The notes under the pieces were generated by a model. It saw only the letters and a list, made by a program, of their open reading frames with translations, searched no databases and had not been told where the DNA came from. The position numbers and the translations under genes were made by a program. A DNA stretch of 6,203 bases from Spirosoma sp. (lineage in GTDB: Bacteria; Bacteroidota; Bacteroidia; Cytophagales; Spirosomataceae). The stretch is from positions 1-6,203 of the forward strand of contig JANXVQ010000753.1 of NCBI GenBank assembly GCA_025351545.1, written 5' to 3'. Of this stretch, positions 6,100 through 6,203 are shown one piece after another; positions within the stretch are counted from its first letter, which is position 1, and each line of letters starts with the position of its first letter.

Positions 6100-6203
6100 A
6101 TGGCTAACCTGACAATAGATGCCGTAAAAGCAATGACTTTCGATGCTATCGTAATCGGCTCGGGAATTAGCGGAGGGTGGGCCGCCAAAGAGCTTTGCGA
6201 AAA
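6100..6203 (+). CDS. GMC-type FAD-dependent oxidoreductase, N-terminus only (runs off window)
   Basis: The ATG at 6100 opens a frame that stays open to the window end (34 complete codons). It contains FDAIVIGSGISGGWAAKELCE, a Rossmann beta-alpha-beta with the FAD dinucleotide-binding pattern G-x-G-x-x-G (GSGISG). The order after a subunit-3-like gene points to the large, FAD-carrying subunit of a sugar or polyol dehydrogenase of the GMC family. The fragment alone would also fit other FAD oxidoreductases. No signal peptide is visible, which is consistent with export on the Tat signal of the upstream partner. A second in-frame ATG at 6133 is possible, but the first leaves a normal short N-terminal extension. 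No Shine-Dalgarno sequence is seen in the 44-base gap. Confidence 0.85.
   Translation, partial: MANLTIDAVKAMTFDAIVIGSGISGGWAAKELCE

Noticed and set aside
5949..6188. 79-residue minus-strand frame with a hydrophobic stretch
   Set aside because: It overlaps the end of the subunit-3-like gene and the start of the GMC gene, both clearly coding on the plus strand. The hydrophobicity comes from reverse reading.
1..6203. CRISPR array, tRNA or rRNA genes, integrase attachment sites
   Set aside because: No regularly spaced direct repeats, cloverleaf-like segments or rRNA-like stretches were seen on reading either strand.

Overview
The window looks like chromosomal DNA from a Bacteroidota bacterium, most likely a Cytophagales genus close to Spirosoma; that placement is inference. 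The support is the gene content (DUF892 ferritin-like protein, a gluconate-2-dehydrogenase-subunit-3-like protein followed by a GMC oxidoreductase, and a Tat-exported GH5 glycosidase), start codons without recognisable Shine-Dalgarno sequences, and a good TTTG / TAnnTTTG-type promoter in front of the GH5 gene. Base composition is moderate, with AT-rich gaps.

Layout. Bases 1-977 (+) are the C-terminal 324 codons of an amidase-signature hydrolase whose start lies outside the window. It converges on a DUF892 (YciE/YciF-type) ferritin-like gene at 1118-1750 (-), and the two are separated by a very long hairpin at 1027-1092. Next, also on the minus strand, comes a secreted gamma-glutamyltransferase-family enzyme (1977-3719).

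The 495-base gap at 3720-4214 is not empty. It holds a C-terminal remnant of an IS200/REP-associated Y1 (tyrosine) transposase at 3952-4113 (-). A perfect 17-bp hairpin abuts one end of the remnant, and a cluster of nested GC-rich dyads lies beyond the other. The two dyad regions share an 11-base core, so the gap reads as a decayed mobile element with REP-like palindromes.

The right third is a divergent pair. A Tat-type GH5 glycosidase (4215-5363, -) points left. A Tat-type gluconate-2-dehydrogenase-subunit-3-like gene (5483-6055, +) points right and is followed after 44 bases by a GMC-type FAD oxidoreductase that runs off the window (6100-6203, +). Together these could act on sugars outside the cytoplasm, with GH5 releasing saccharides and the GMC/subunit-3 pair oxidising them, but the shared substrate is inferred from adjacency only.

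The gene content is ordinary. The most unusual material is the transposase remnant with its palindromes and the long hairpin at 1027-1092. No intact new defence or mobile system is visible.
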